Positions 6,779 through 16,161 of a stretch of 33,731 bases of DNA are shown here, one piece after another; position 1 is the first letter of the stretch, and every line of letters starts with the position of its first letter. Below the pieces are notes generated by a model. The model had not been told where the DNA came from. It was given only the letters and a program-made list of their open reading frames with translations, and ran no database searches. A program made the position numbers and the translations under genes. The DNA is from Flavobacterium sp. HSC-61S13 (GTDB lineage Bacteria > Bacteroidota > Bacteroidia > Flavobacteriales > Flavobacteriaceae): assembly GCF_024171535.1 (NCBI RefSeq), contig NZ_JALJZV010000025.1, positions 1-33,731 of the forward strand, in the 5' to 3' direction.

Positions 6779-7486
6779 TTACTGTTCGTTGGTGAACACA
6801 AAACTGTGGCAAGCGACTACTGCGGCCGTTTCGGTTCTTAAACGCGTATTGCCTAGGGATACCGGTATAAAGTTGTTTTTTATAGCCGTTTCAATTTCCG
6901 ATTTGGAAAAATCACCTTCAGGACCGATTAGCAGTGTATATTTCTCGTTTTTAGGAATCGCATTTTTCAATAGTTTTTTATCACCATCTTCACAGTGTGC
7001 GATGTATTTATTACCGTCAAAATCGCCCTTCATAAATTCTTTAAAAGAGATGGGCTCGTTTAGAATCGGCAAGTGAAACTGCAAAGACTGTTTCATAGCA
7101 GACTGTATGATTTTCTCAAAACGTTCTGTTTTGATCGCTTTTCGCTCGGAGTGATCGCATAAGATTGGGGTGATTTCCTGAACACCCATTTCAGTAGCTT
7201 TTTCGAGAAACCATTCAAAACGATCATTCATTTTTGTAGGAGCCACTGCCAAATGGATGTAGTGATCGGGTTGGGGATATTGCTTAGCAGTTAACACTTC
7301 GGTTACGCATTTCTTTTCGGATTCTAAAGTGATTTTAAGTTCAAATAAAAAACCCAAACCATTGGTAACGTGAAGTATGTCGCCTGTTTTCTTGCGCAAT
7401 ACTTTAATGATGTGTTTGCTTTCTTCTTTGTCAAAGAAAAATTCCGTTTGATCGGCTTGTATATCTGGAGCGTAAAATAATTGCAT
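6779..7486 (-). CDS. rsmE: 16S rRNA (uracil1498-N3)-methyltransferase RsmE
   Basis: 235 aa from the ATG at 7484-7486 (MQLFYAP...), the usual start of flavobacterial RsmE. An ATG eight codons upstream would overlap tsaD by 11 bp. RsmE methylates U1498 of 16S rRNA using SAM. An N-terminal PUA-like domain (about 1-70) precedes a SPOUT methyltransferase domain with the trefoil-knot motifs LIGPEGDFS and LGNTRLRTETAA, plus APTKMNDRFEW and EKATEMGV segments characteristic of the family. The gene sits 13 bp downstream of tsaD on the same strand, so the two RNA-modification genes are likely cotranscribed. Family length is normal. Confidence 0.95.
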   Translation of the reverse strand: MQLFYAPDIQADQTEFFFDKEESKHIIKVLRKKTGDILHVTNGLGFLFELKITLESEKKCVTEVLTAKQYPQPDHYIHLAVAPTKMNDRFEWFLEKATEMGVQEITPILCDHSERKAIKTERFEKIIQSAMKQSLQFHLPILNEPISFKEFMKGDFDGNKYIAHCEDGDKKLLKNAIPKNEKYTLLIGPEGDFSKSEIETAIKNNFIPVSLGNTRLRTETAAVVACHSFVFTNEQ

Positions 7487-7499
7487 AATGGGTGGTGTT

Positions 7500-8522
7500 T
7501 TAAAATTCAATACGCGCTTTTGAAACTACAGAAGCGTCACTAAAATGTTGTTCCAAAAAACGGTAATAACCGACGATTCCAATCATGGCTGCATTATCTG
7601 TGGTATATTCGAATTTGGGAACAAAAGTTTTCCAACCGTATTTGGATTCAGCGTCTTTTAAGGCTTTTCGGATACCCGAATTAGCAGAAACACCGCCTCC
7701 AATAGCAACCTGTTTGATACCGGTTTCCTCAACGGCTAATTTTAATTTATCCATAAGGATATTGATGATGGTTTCCTGTATAGAAGCGCAGATATCATTT
7801 CTATTCTCTTCGACAAAATTGGGATTCTCAGCGACATTTTTTTGAATAAAATATAGGATTTGCGTTTTTAATCCACTAAAACTAAAGTTTAATCCAGGTA
7901 CTTTTGGTTTGGTAAATCGAAATGCTTTGGGATTGCCCAATTGGGCGTATTTGTCGATCAGCGGGCCACCAGGGTAAGGAAAACCCAAGGTTTTGGCACT
8001 TTTGTCAAAAGCTTCACCAACCGCATCGTCGGTGGTTTCTCCAATGATTTTTAAATCAAAAAAACTGTTTACTTGTACAATTTGTGTATGACCTCCGGAG
8101 ATGGTTAAGGCCAAAAAAGGGAAAGTCGGTTTGTCAAAACCGGCTTCATCGATAAAGTGTGCCAGTATATGAGCATGCATATGATTGACAGCTACTAACG
8201 GAATATCCAAGGCCATAGACATAGATTTGGCAAACGAACTACCTACCAATAACGACCCCATCAAACCCGGGCCTTGAGTGAAAGCGATTGCAGTCAATTG
8301 TTCTTTAGTGATTTGGGCTTTTTTTAAAGCTACATCAATCACGGGAACAATGTTTTGCTGGTGTGCACGTGAAGCCAATTCTGGAACGACGCCACCGTAT
8401 TCTTCATGTATTTTTTGTTGAGCGACGATATTGGAAAGTACCGTCGTGTTTTTCATTACTGCCGCGGCAGTGTCGTCACACGAACTTTCAATAGCGAGAA
8501 TGTATATAGGTTTTTCAGACAT
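7500..8522 (-). CDS. tsaD: tRNA threonylcarbamoyl transferase subunit TsaD
   Basis: 340 aa, normal length for the Kae1/TsaD family. With TsaB and TsaE it transfers the threonylcarbamoyl group from TC-AMP to A37 of ANN-decoding tRNAs (t6A). Seen: N-terminal ASKHA phosphate motif (AIESSCDDTAAA, 10-21), metal-binding HMHAH with H114 and H118, the GGHTQ segment (143-147), GGPLID (185-190), GGGVSAN (275-281) and the distal metal ligand D309 in TTDNAAM. All key residues are present, so the enzyme should be active. TsaB and TsaE are not in the window. It is divergent from tamB and leads a probable tsaD-rsmE operon. ATG start at 8520-8522. Confidence 0.97.
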   Translation of the reverse strand: MSEKPIYILAIESSCDDTAAAVMKNTTVLSNIVAQQKIHEEYGGVVPELASRAHQQNIVPVIDVALKKAQITKEQLTAIAFTQGPGLMGSLLVGSSFAKSMSMALDIPLVAVNHMHAHILAHFIDEAGFDKPTFPFLALTISGGHTQIVQVNSFFDLKIIGETTDDAVGEAFDKSAKTLGFPYPGGPLIDKYAQLGNPKAFRFTKPKVPGLNFSFSGLKTQILYFIQKNVAENPNFVEENRNDICASIQETIINILMDKLKLAVEETGIKQVAIGGGVSANSGIRKALKDAESKYGWKTFVPKFEYTTDNAAMIGIVGYYRFLEQHFSDASVVSKARIEF

Positions 8523-8709
8523 TTTAATATCGAAGTTTGTAATTTAATATAAGCAGAATAGATGACTTTTATCCAAGAAATTAGTACATTTGTTAACTTT
8601 AGTTTGTATATAGCGCAGTTAGTTTTTAAAAAGCAAATTTAAAACAATAAACAACATCAAAAAATTTTATAAAACACTATTTCGTGTCATTTTAGGATTA
8701 ATCATCCTG

Positions 8710-11700
8710 TTGCTATCTCTAGGTATAGCATTGACCTTGCCTTTTGTTCAAACAAAGATAGCCCGTGTGGTTACGACAAAGTTGAACGAGAGTTTTGGTA
8801 CAGAAATCTATATAGATAAAGTAGCCATAACTATTTTTGGTGGTGTCACCCTAAACGGCGTTAACGTGTTGGATAATCACGATAAAACTTTTATCAATAT
8901 AAAACACTTCAATACAAATATACTCGATTTCAGACAACTGATTCAAGGGAAATTGTATTTTGGAAAGGCTTCCATGGATGGTTTGGATTTTAATATGCAC
9001 ACTTACAAGGGAGAGACGAAAACCAATTTTGATTTGTTTATTGAGGCTTTTGACGACGGAGAGGAAGGTGACGGTAGTTTTCGCTTGAGTGTACAGGAAT
9101 TAAAGCTGAGAAACAGCCATTTTCTAATTTCTGACGACAACCACGAAAAACCCGTCACACTCGACCTAAAGGACTTAAACGCCAATATCTCTAAGTTTTT
9201 GATAAAAGGACCGGAGATTTATGCTAATATTAAATCCTTACAACTAGTAGAAAACCACGGATTGATTGTCAAAGACATGCAATCGTTGTTTTCTTATACC
9301 AAAACCAATATCACCTTAGATAAATTGCTGTTGACTACCAATGAATCGGTACTGTCAGGTGCGATTAAAATGGATTTTCAAGGCGACGACATGAAGCACT
9401 TTGTCGATAAGGTCAAATTAGACGTGCAGATTGATAAGGCTTCCCTATCGACTAACGATATCAATATATTCTATCCGGAGTTTGGAGCGGACCAAAAACT
9501 GTTTTTGAAAACGCAGTTAAAGGGAGTCATGAATGACTTTACCTTGTCCGATTTAAAATTGATTGACGATCACTATTCTGAGGTGGTAGGATATTTTAGA
9601 TTTCAAAATATCTTCGGAGAAGGGCCATTTAGAATGGATACCAATTTGAATCGATTGAGTTCAACGTATTACGATTTAAAAGAGTTAATGCCTCGGGTGT
9701 TGGGTCAAATTTTGCCAGAGGAATTGGCTCGTTTGGGTAGTATGAACTTATCAGGTACCATCGGATTGACTAAAAAAACATTGGAAACCGATATCGATTT
9801 GATTACGTCATCAGGTCGTGCAGTAGCAAAAGTATCGATGAGCAATATCGATAAAATGGTTGATGCGACTTATTTGGGTACGATTTCCTTGACTGATTTT
9901 AACTTGGGCGAGGTTTTGGCTAATCCGTCTTTTGGTAATACAAACCTAGAGATTAGCTTGGATGGACGTGGTTTTTCGGAAAAGTACTTAAACACCTCCT
10001 TAGTAGGAAAAGTGACTTCCTTTGCATTTAAAGGTTATAATTATCAAAATATCGAAGTTGATGGTACGATGAGAATGCCTTATTTTAAAGGATATTTAAA
10101 CAGTAATGACCCCAACTTAAAACTGGCTTTTGACGGATTAATCGATTTGAGTTCTAAAGTTAAGAATTACGATTTTACGGCAAAAATTGATTATGCCGAT
10201 TTGCATAAATTGAATTTTGTAAAAGATACTTTAGCTATTTTTAAAGGCGATTTGTCGTTAAAAGCCTCTGGAAATACACTAGATGACTTGGCAGGGGAGT
10301 TTCACCTCGAACAAGCCATGTATCAAAATAGTAAGGATCAGTATTTGTTTGAGGACTTCTTAGTGGATTCAAAATTTAGTCCCGACGGTGTGCGAACGAT
10401 ATCGTTGAGTTCAAAGGACGCGATTGAAGGACAGCTCTCCGGTAAATTTGAAATAGACGAAATGGTTAAGATGGTTGAAAACGCTTTGGGTAGTTTATAC
10501 ACCAACTATTCTGCATTTAAAGTTAAGCCCAATCAGTTTATCGATTTCGACTTTACGATCAACAGTCAGTTGATTGAAATTTTCTTACCGATGTTGTCGG
10601 TGAAAGAAAACAGCAAAATCAAAGGAAACATCAATGCCGATGAAGGAGATTTTAAATTAAAATTCTCGTCACCAGGTGTAGCGGTAAATAATATTTCTAC
10701 GACTAATATTCAATTGAATATCAATAATCAGAATCCGCTTTACAATGCCTTTGTATCTATTGATAGTGTGAAGACCAAAGGGTATTCTATATCGGATTTT
10801 AACTTGATCAACGTCACTCAAAATGATACCTTGTTTTTCCGTACTGAATTTAAAGGAGGAAAACACGGCAAAGATTATTTTAATTTAAACTTATACCACA
10901 CGATAAACCCGGAAAATCAATCGGTAGTAGGATTTAAGAAATCAGAATTAAACTTTAAAGATTATCTGTGGTTTTTAAATGAAAAAGACGACGATGAAAA
11001 TAAAATTGTATTCAATAAAAAGTTGACCGATTTTAAAGTAGATAAGATGTCACTGACACACGATGGGCAATTGGTAGAGTTAAGTGGGATTTTGCGCGAT
11101 TCCACATATAAGGATTTAAAACTGTCCTTTGATCGGGTTGATTTGAATAAAATTACTCCCGAGCTCAATAATATGGAGTTTGGTGGAAACATCAATGGAT
11201 CGGTAAATTTTGAACAAAAGGGAACGATTTTTCATCCCTCCTCGGATATAACTATTGATTCGTTATTGGTCAATAAAGTGGCCTTGGGCGATCTGATTTT
11301 TAAGATTGATGGGGATGAAAAATTGCAAAACTTTAAAGTTAATTCGAGTATCATCAAAGACCACGAGGAAAAGTTTTTTCTGAATGGGGGAATCAATATA
11401 GTAGGCAGGAACAGTTTGCTGAATTTAACGGCAGGTTTTAATAAGTTTAATATCAAAACCATAGGCCCATTATTGAGCTCTATAGTCACAGATGTACGTG
11501 GAAATGCTTCTGGAAGAATAAGTATTTTAGGAACGCATATCAAACCTGAAATTGACGGTCGTTTATATTTGGACGAGGCGGGAATGAAGTCAAAATTCAC
11601 TGGAGTTGATTACGATTTTGAGCAAGGTTCCGCTATTGATTTAACGCAGGAGCAGTTTATCTTGAGGAATGTCAAATTGATTGATTCAAAATATAAAACA

Positions 11701-13140
11701 TCGGGAATTATCAGGGGTTCTATCAAACATAAGAAATTTGATGATTGGAATTTGGATTTAAAACTGTCTTCTGAAAATCTTTTGGGCTTGGATACCCAAT
11801 ATGCTGAGGGTAGTGTTTATTATGGTACAGCTTACATCAACGGAACAGCTGCTATTTCTGGACCGGTTGACTTGTTGTCGATCAATATAAATGCGACATC
11901 CAATAAGGGCACCTCGATCAAAATACCGTTAAATGAGGCTCAGGGTGTTGGCGATAATTCGTTTATTCACTTTCTATCCCCTCAGGAAAAAGCAAATAGA
12001 CTCAAAGGGTTGGAAAAGGAATTCCATAAATACAGCGGTATTGAACTGGATTTTGAATTTGTTGTCACACCAGATGCAGAGATAGAAATTATTTTGGATC
12101 GGGAGTCGGGGCATGCGATGAAAGGGCGTGGTGCTGGATTTATAACGATGGAGATCAATACCAGTGGTAAATTTAACATGTGGGGAGATTTCCAGGCCTA
12201 TGAAGGAGAATACAACTTCAAGTATGGAGGGATTATCGACAAGCGTTTTCAAGTTAAAAAATTTGGAACCATTCGCTGGGATGGTGATCCGATGAATGCC
12301 GCCTTAGATTTGCAAGCCATTTATCATACCGAAGCAAATCCGAGTGTCATTATAGATAATGCTATTATAAATAGAAAAGTACCTACGGATGTATCGATTT
12401 TATTAAATGGAAGTTTAAGCAGTCCAGAAGTCGATTTTGAAATTAATTTCCCCAATGTGAGTTCTGTAGTAAAATCGGAAATCGACTATAAATTAAGTGA
12501 CAAGGATACGCGGGAAAGACAAGCTATGGCTTTGCTGGCAACAGGTAGTTTCTTTTCTTCTGACAACGCATCTTCTTTGGCTTACGGAAGTTTATTTGAA
12601 CGGGCTAGTAGTATTTTTGACGATTTGTTTTCGGATTCTGACGATAAATTTAAGGTTGGACTTAATTATGCGCAAGCCGATCGAAACCCGTATGCGCAAA
12701 GTGAAGGTCGAGTAGGTGTAACCTTCTCTACCAAGGTAAACGAAAGAATTTCGGTCAACGGAAAATTAGGAGTACCAGTAGGTGGGGCAGAAGAGTCCGT
12801 AATTGTGGGTGATGTCGAAGTTTTGTTGCGATTAAACGACGACGGAACATTAAATGCCCGAGTTTTTAATAGGGAAAACGACATCAACTATATTGGTGAA
12901 GGAATTGGTTATACGCAGGGACTTGGTTTGTCCTACGAAGTCGATTTTGATACTTTTAGAGCTTTGCTTCGCAGAATACTTAATAAAGCCGCAGAGCAGG
13001 AGAACATCAAGAAAAAGGATGGAAAAAAAGCCGGTGATGAATTGCCGGATTCCGATTATAACTCTGAATTTATTCGTTTTTATGAGAATAGAAGGCAGTC
13101 CAATCCCGATGCGGAGACGCAGGACGACGATTCGGAATAG
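8710..13140 (+). CDS. tamB: Translocation/assembly module protein TamB (AsmA-like, DUF490)
   Basis: At least 1476 aa. TamB-type proteins are long, groove-shaped beta-rich periplasmic bridges anchored in the inner membrane, linked to outer-membrane protein assembly and to phospholipid transport. The C-terminal TamB domain is evident from about residue 1060: VTPDAEIEI, the FQAYEGEYNFKYGG strand region and RWDGDP, followed by a hydrophilic tail. The start is a problem. TTG at 8710 is the only standard start codon nearby, but it would cut off most of the N-terminal membrane helix. The frame is open back to 8623 and encodes IKKFYKTLFRVILGLII just upstream, as expected for the true N-terminus. Initiation at ATA 8647 or ATC 8656 is plausible. 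It is divergent from tsaD and has a terminator 16 bp after the stop. Confidence 0.93.
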   Translation: MLSLGIALTLPFVQTKIARVVTTKLNESFGTEIYIDKVAITIFGGVTLNGVNVLDNHDKTFINIKHFNTNILDFRQLIQGKLYFGKASMDGLDFNMHTYKGETKTNFDLFIEAFDDGEEGDGSFRLSVQELKLRNSHFLISDDNHEKPVTLDLKDLNANISKFLIKGPEIYANIKSLQLVENHGLIVKDMQSLFSYTKTNITLDKLLLTTNESVLSGAIKMDFQGDDMKHFVDKVKLDVQIDKASLSTNDINIFYPEFGADQKLFLKTQLKGVMNDFTLSDLKLIDDHYSEVVGYFRFQNIFGEGPFRMDTNLNRLSSTYYDLKELMPRVLGQILPEELARLGSMNLSGTIGLTKKTLETDIDLITSSGRAVAKVSMSNIDKMVDATYLGTISLTDFNLGEVLANPSFGNTNLEISLDGRGFSEKYLNTSLVGKVTSFAFKGYNYQNIEVDGTMRMPYFKGYLNSNDPNLKLAFDGLIDLSSKVKNYDFTAKIDYADLHKLNFVKDTLAIFKGDLSLKASGNTLDDLAGEFHLEQAMYQNSKDQYLFEDFLVDSKFSPDGVRTISLSSKDAIEGQLSGKFEIDEMVKMVENALGSLYTNYSAFKVKPNQFIDFDFTINSQLIEIFLPMLSVKENSKIKGNINADEGDFKLKFSSPGVAVNNISTTNIQLNINNQNPLYNAFVSIDSVKTKGYSISDFNLINVTQNDTLFFRTEFKGGKHGKDYFNLNLYHTINPENQSVVGFKKSELNFKDYLWFLNEKDDDENKIVFNKKLTDFKVDKMSLTHDGQLVELSGILRDSTYKDLKLSFDRVDLNKITPELNNMEFGGNINGSVNFEQKGTIFHPSSDITIDSLLVNKVALGDLIFKIDGDEKLQNFKVNSSIIKDHEEKFFLNGGINIVGRNSLLNLTAGFNKFNIKTIGPLLSSIVTDVRGNASGRISILGTHIKPEIDGRLYLDEAGMKSKFTGVDYDFEQGSAIDLTQEQFILRNVKLIDSKYKTSGIIRGSIKHKKFDDWNLDLKLSSENLLGLDTQYAEGSVYYGTAYINGTAAISGPVDLLSININATSNKGTSIKIPLNEAQGVGDNSFIHFLSPQEKANRLKGLEKEFHKYSGIELDFEFVVTPDAEIEIILDRESGHAMKGRGAGFITMEINTSGKFNMWGDFQAYEGEYNFKYGGIIDKRFQVKKFGTIRWDGDPMNAALDLQAIYHTEANPSVIIDNAIINRKVPTDVSILLNGSLSSPEVDFEINFPNVSSVVKSEIDYKLSDKDTRERQAMALLATGSFFSSDNASSLAYGSLFERASSIFDDLFSDSDDKFKVGLNYAQADRNPYAQSEGRVGVTFSTKVNERISVNGKLGVPVGGAEESVIVGDVEVLLRLNDDGTLNARVFNRENDINYIGEGIGYTQGLGLSYEVDFDTFRALLRRILNKAAEQENIKKKDGKKAGDELPDSDYNSEFIRFYENRRQSNPDAETQDDDSE

Positions 13141-13155
13141 TAGCAAAATATTAAT

Positions 13156-13186
13156 AAAAAAACCAGTAGTTCTTGCTGGTTTTTTT
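13156..13186 (+). terminator. Rho-independent terminator of tamB
   Basis: Stem ACCAGTA (13162-13168) pairs with TGCTGGT (13174-13180), with one G-T pair and a 5-nt loop, flanked by an A-run on the left and a T-run (13180-13186) on the right. It lies shortly after the tamB stop and could act in both directions, although no minus-strand gene ends nearby. Confidence 0.85.
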
Positions 13187-13217
13187 GTAGGATTTAGTTT
13201 TTTATTGAGTAAATTTA
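13184..13217 (+). promoter_or_regulatory. Candidate promoter of the pfkA cluster
   Basis: TTTG (13184-13187) overlaps the end of the tamB terminator. TAAATTTA (13210-13217) matches TAnnTTTG at seven of eight positions. The spacing of 22 is one base above the usual range. It sits 16 bp before the pfkA ATG, giving a very short leader. Confidence 0.35.
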
Positions 13218-13232
13218 CTTAAAACTCATAAC

Positions 13233-14219
13233 ATGTTAAGTGAAATAAAGAAAATAGCCGTGCTGACTTCAGGCGGTGATGCTCCAGGGATGAATGCTGC
13301 CATTAGAGCTGTAGTCCGTACTTGTGCCTTTTACAATATAGAATGTATAGGTGTTTATCGAGGTTTTCAAGGTTTGGTAGAGGGTGATTTCAAATCACTG
13401 GGTCCACGTGATGTGAACTATATTATCAATAAAGGGGGAACGATTTTAAAATCCGCTCGTTCAGAGGGTTTTAGAACTTCTGAAGGGCGTCAGCAGGCAC
13501 ACCAACATTTACTCGACAACGGGATTAATGCCTTGATTATTATAGGTGGTGACGGTAGTTTTACAGGGGGAATGCTGTTTAACGAAGAATTTGGTTTTCC
13601 GATTATTGGAATTCCGGGTACTATCGACAACGACATCAATGGAACGAGTCATACCATCGGTTTTGATACCGCCTTAAATACGGTAGTAGAAGCAGTCGAT
13701 AAAATTAGAGATACAGCCAATTCACACAAACGATTGTTCTTTATCGAAGTCATGGGCAGAGATGCAGGGCATATTGCGCTCAATGCGGGTATCGGTTGTG
13801 GCGCCGAGGAAATCATTATACCAGAAGAAAACATGGGTATGGACAGGCTTGTTGAATCTCTGAAGAAAAGCAAAGCATCGGGTAAATCCTCCAGTATTGT
13901 TATCGTAGCCGAAGGAGAAAAATTGGGTAAAAACGTTTTTGAATTAGGCGACTATGTTGAAAAAAACTTACCGGAATACGATGTACGGGTTTCTGTTTTA
14001 GGTCATATGCAACGCGGTGGAGCTCCTTCGTGTTTTGATCGAGTTTTAGCCAGTCGTTTAGGAGTTAAAGCGGTCGATTACTTACTTGAAGGCAAAACCA
14101 ATTATATGGTAGGATTGTTAAACGATCAAGTTGCCTTGACGCCATTGAATAATGCTATAAAGGGATTTTCCGGTATTGATCAAGAACTGATACGGGTATC
14201 AGATATTATTTCGATTTAG
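13233..14219 (+). CDS. pfkA: ATP-dependent 6-phosphofructokinase
   Basis: 328 aa, typical of bacterial group I PfkA. It converts fructose 6-phosphate to fructose 1,6-bisphosphate, the committed step of glycolysis, in the cytosol. Seen: N-terminal nucleotide motif TSGGDAPGMN (12-21), GGDGS (105-109) with glycine at 108, the position that marks ATP rather than pyrophosphate as donor, catalytic loop PGTIDND (128-134) with base D132, substrate motif MGRDAGH (174-180), AEGEK and GHMQRGG. It leads the glycolytic cluster: gapA follows after 74 bp, then the kinase-like gene and mgsA. ATG start. Confidence 0.97.
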   Translation: MLSEIKKIAVLTSGGDAPGMNAAIRAVVRTCAFYNIECIGVYRGFQGLVEGDFKSLGPRDVNYIINKGGTILKSARSEGFRTSEGRQQAHQHLLDNGINALIIIGGDGSFTGGMLFNEEFGFPIIGIPGTIDNDINGTSHTIGFDTALNTVVEAVDKIRDTANSHKRLFFIEVMGRDAGHIALNAGIGCGAEEIIIPEENMGMDRLVESLKKSKASGKSSSIVIVAEGEKLGKNVFELGDYVEKNLPEYDVRVSVLGHMQRGGAPSCFDRVLASRLGVKAVDYLLEGKTNYMVGLLNDQVALTPLNNAIKGFSGIDQELIRVSDIISI

Positions 14220-14293
14220 GTTTTGGGACGCGAGAGTTACAAGCAAATCAGTGAATGAGCTAATAGACGTATTATTAAATAAAAAAACGAAAG

Positions 14294-15295
14294 ATGAAAA
14301 TAAAAATTGGAATAAATGGTTTTGGCCGCATTGGCCGATTGGTTTTGAGAGAATCCATCTCCAGAAAAGATATACAAGTGGTTGCTATCAATGATTTGAT
14401 GGATGTAGAACAGTTGGCATATTTATTAAAGTACGATTCTGTACACGGTAACTTTAAGGCTGATGTCAAGGTTGAAAACGGTCATCTTCTTGTTAATGGA
14501 CAGACCATACGCGTTACGGCTGAAAAAGACCCAACTTTATTGAAGTGGAATGACTTACAGGTAGATGTAGTAACAGATTGTACCGGTGTTTTTACCACTT
14601 TAGAAAAGGCACAGGCACACCTAGTAGCGGGAGCTAAAAAAGTGGTTATATCATCGCCATCTGCAGATGCACCGATGTTTGTAATGGGAGTTAATGATCA
14701 GTCGTTAACAGCAGCAGATACAATTGTTTCTAATGCCTCTTGTACGACCAATTGCTTAGCGCCGTTGGCGAAAATTCTTAATGATAATTTTGGAATTGTA
14801 GAAGGATTGATGACAACCATACATGCGGCTACTGCTTCACAACTAACCGTTGATGGACCTTCTAAAAAAGATTACCGAGCAGGTCGTTCGGCATTAAATA
14901 ATATCATACCGGCCAGTACGGGTGCGGCTAAAGCAGTAGCTAAGGTGATTCCAGAATTAAAAGGCAAGTTAACAGGCTTGGCTATGCGTGTGCCTGTGGT
15001 TGATGTTTCCGTTGTGGATTTGACGGTTAAGTTAGAAAAGGAAACCTCTTATGCCGAGATTATGGAAGTCTTTAGAAAAGCATCAGAAAACGATTATAAA
15101 GGCTTGGTCGGATTTACTGAAGACGAAGTAGTCTCTCAGGATTTTGTATCTGATGAGCGCATTTGCATCGTTGATGCTAAAGCGGGTATTGCATTAAATA
15201 GTACGTTTTACAAAATCATTGCATGGTATGATAATGAATACGGATATGCAGCAAAATTAATCGATTTAGCTGTACGTGTACATACAGTAAAATAA
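14294..15295 (+). CDS. gapA: Glyceraldehyde-3-phosphate dehydrogenase, type I
   Basis: 333 aa, the usual length. It oxidises glyceraldehyde 3-phosphate to 1,3-bisphosphoglycerate with NAD. Seen: Rossmann motif INGFGRIGR (7-15), D34 after the second strand, which favours NAD over NADP, active-site NASCTTNCLAP with catalytic C150, the partner base H177 in TIHAATASQ, the phosphate-site ASTGAAKAV segment and C-terminal WYDNEYGY. No residues are missing. It follows pfkA by 74 bp and precedes the kinase-like gene by 10 bp, consistent with one transcription unit. Whether this is the main glycolytic copy or one of several paralogues cannot be judged from the window. Confidence 0.97.
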   Translation: MKIKIGINGFGRIGRLVLRESISRKDIQVVAINDLMDVEQLAYLLKYDSVHGNFKADVKVENGHLLVNGQTIRVTAEKDPTLLKWNDLQVDVVTDCTGVFTTLEKAQAHLVAGAKKVVISSPSADAPMFVMGVNDQSLTAADTIVSNASCTTNCLAPLAKILNDNFGIVEGLMTTIHAATASQLTVDGPSKKDYRAGRSALNNIIPASTGAAKAVAKVIPELKGKLTGLAMRVPVVDVSVVDLTVKLEKETSYAEIMEVFRKASENDYKGLVGFTEDEVVSQDFVSDERICIVDAKAGIALNSTFYKIIAWYDNEYGYAAKLIDLAVRVHTVK

Positions 15296-15305
15296 ACATC
15301 ATAGC

Positions 15306-16160
15306 ATGAAAATTATAGTAGATAGCGGGTCAACCAAAGCCGATTGGATATTTTTTGACGATCAAGGTAAATGGTTGCTTTCCGTTTCGAGTCTGGGTCT
15401 AAATCCAGAAGTTTTAACGGTTGAAGAATTTGAAATTCGTGTGCAGTTGCTGCCAGACGTTAAAAAATACAAAGATCAAATCAAATCATTTTACTTCTAT
15501 GGATCGGGTTGTGGATCAAGTCGTGCGAAGAAAATTGCTTACGATTTTTTTGATAATTACTTTGAGAATGCAAATTATATAGAAGTACGTGAGGATACCT
15601 ATGGCGCTGTTTATGCTACTACGGCTATAGGTTCGCAAGCGATTGTGTGTATTAATGGTACGGGATCCAATTGCAGTTATTTTGATGGAAATGTAGTACA
15701 TCAAGCGGTAGAATCTTTGGGCTATATAGCGATGGATGATTGTAGCGGGAGTGCTTTTGGTAGACTGATGATTCGTGGTTATTTTCTAAAAATGATGCCC
15801 GATGATTTGCGTAAATCAATAGAACATAAATACGATTTACATCCCGACGTAATCAAGGATCATTTTTATAAAAAAGAAAACCCCAATGCCTATTTAGCTT
15901 CTTTTTTACCTTTCTTGATTCAATATAAAGATCACGAATATTTCCAAGAAATGATCGTTAGTCAGATTCAGTTTTTTGTAGATCATTATATCAAACAATT
16001 TAAGGAAGCGGATACTGTTCCCGTTCATTTTATAGGATCAGTTGCTTATTTTCTTCAAGAGGAATTTGCTCGAGTTTTAAAGTTAAACGGCTTACAATTA
16101 GGTAGGATTTATCAGAAACCGATGGACGGATTGATTGAATTTCATCAGCAAAATATTTAA
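15306..16160 (+). CDS. N-acetylglucosamine kinase-like protein (BadF/BadG family)
   Basis: 284 aa with the ASKHA (actin/hexokinase) fold. Seen: phosphate-1 loop DSGSTKADW (6-14), FYGSGCGSS, phosphate-2-like INGTGSNCSYFDG, SLGYIAMDDCSGSAFGR and adenosine-site HFIGSVAYF. Relatives are annotated as N-acetylglucosamine kinases, which phosphorylate GlcNAc (or related amino sugars) at C6 with ATP; substrate specificity cannot be read here. In flavobacteria a homologue commonly sits in the pfkA-gapA-mgsA neighbourhood, so linkage of sugar salvage to glycolysis is a fair inference. mgsA starts 1 nt after its stop codon region, so translation is probably coupled. Confidence 0.85.
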   Translation: MKIIVDSGSTKADWIFFDDQGKWLLSVSSLGLNPEVLTVEEFEIRVQLLPDVKKYKDQIKSFYFYGSGCGSSRAKKIAYDFFDNYFENANYIEVREDTYGAVYATTAIGSQAIVCINGTGSNCSYFDGNVVHQAVESLGYIAMDDCSGSAFGRLMIRGYFLKMMPDDLRKSIEHKYDLHPDVIKDHFYKKENPNAYLASFLPFLIQYKDHEYFQEMIVSQIQFFVDHYIKQFKEADTVPVHFIGSVAYFLQEEFARVLKLNGLQLGRIYQKPMDGLIEFHQQNI

Positions 16161-16161
16161 T

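Noticed and set aside
6645..7076. 143-aa plus-strand ORF antisense to rsmE
   Set aside because: Most of it is the complement of a clear rsmE coding region; composition and lack of motifs indicate a shadow frame.
8562..8640. 26-codon ATG-started leader ORF before tamB
   Set aside because: Different frame from tamB, no conserved features, and it stops before the gene; no support as a leader peptide.
12854..13222. 122-aa plus-strand ORF across the end of tamB
   Set aside because: Out of frame within tamB and runs through its terminator; no motif.
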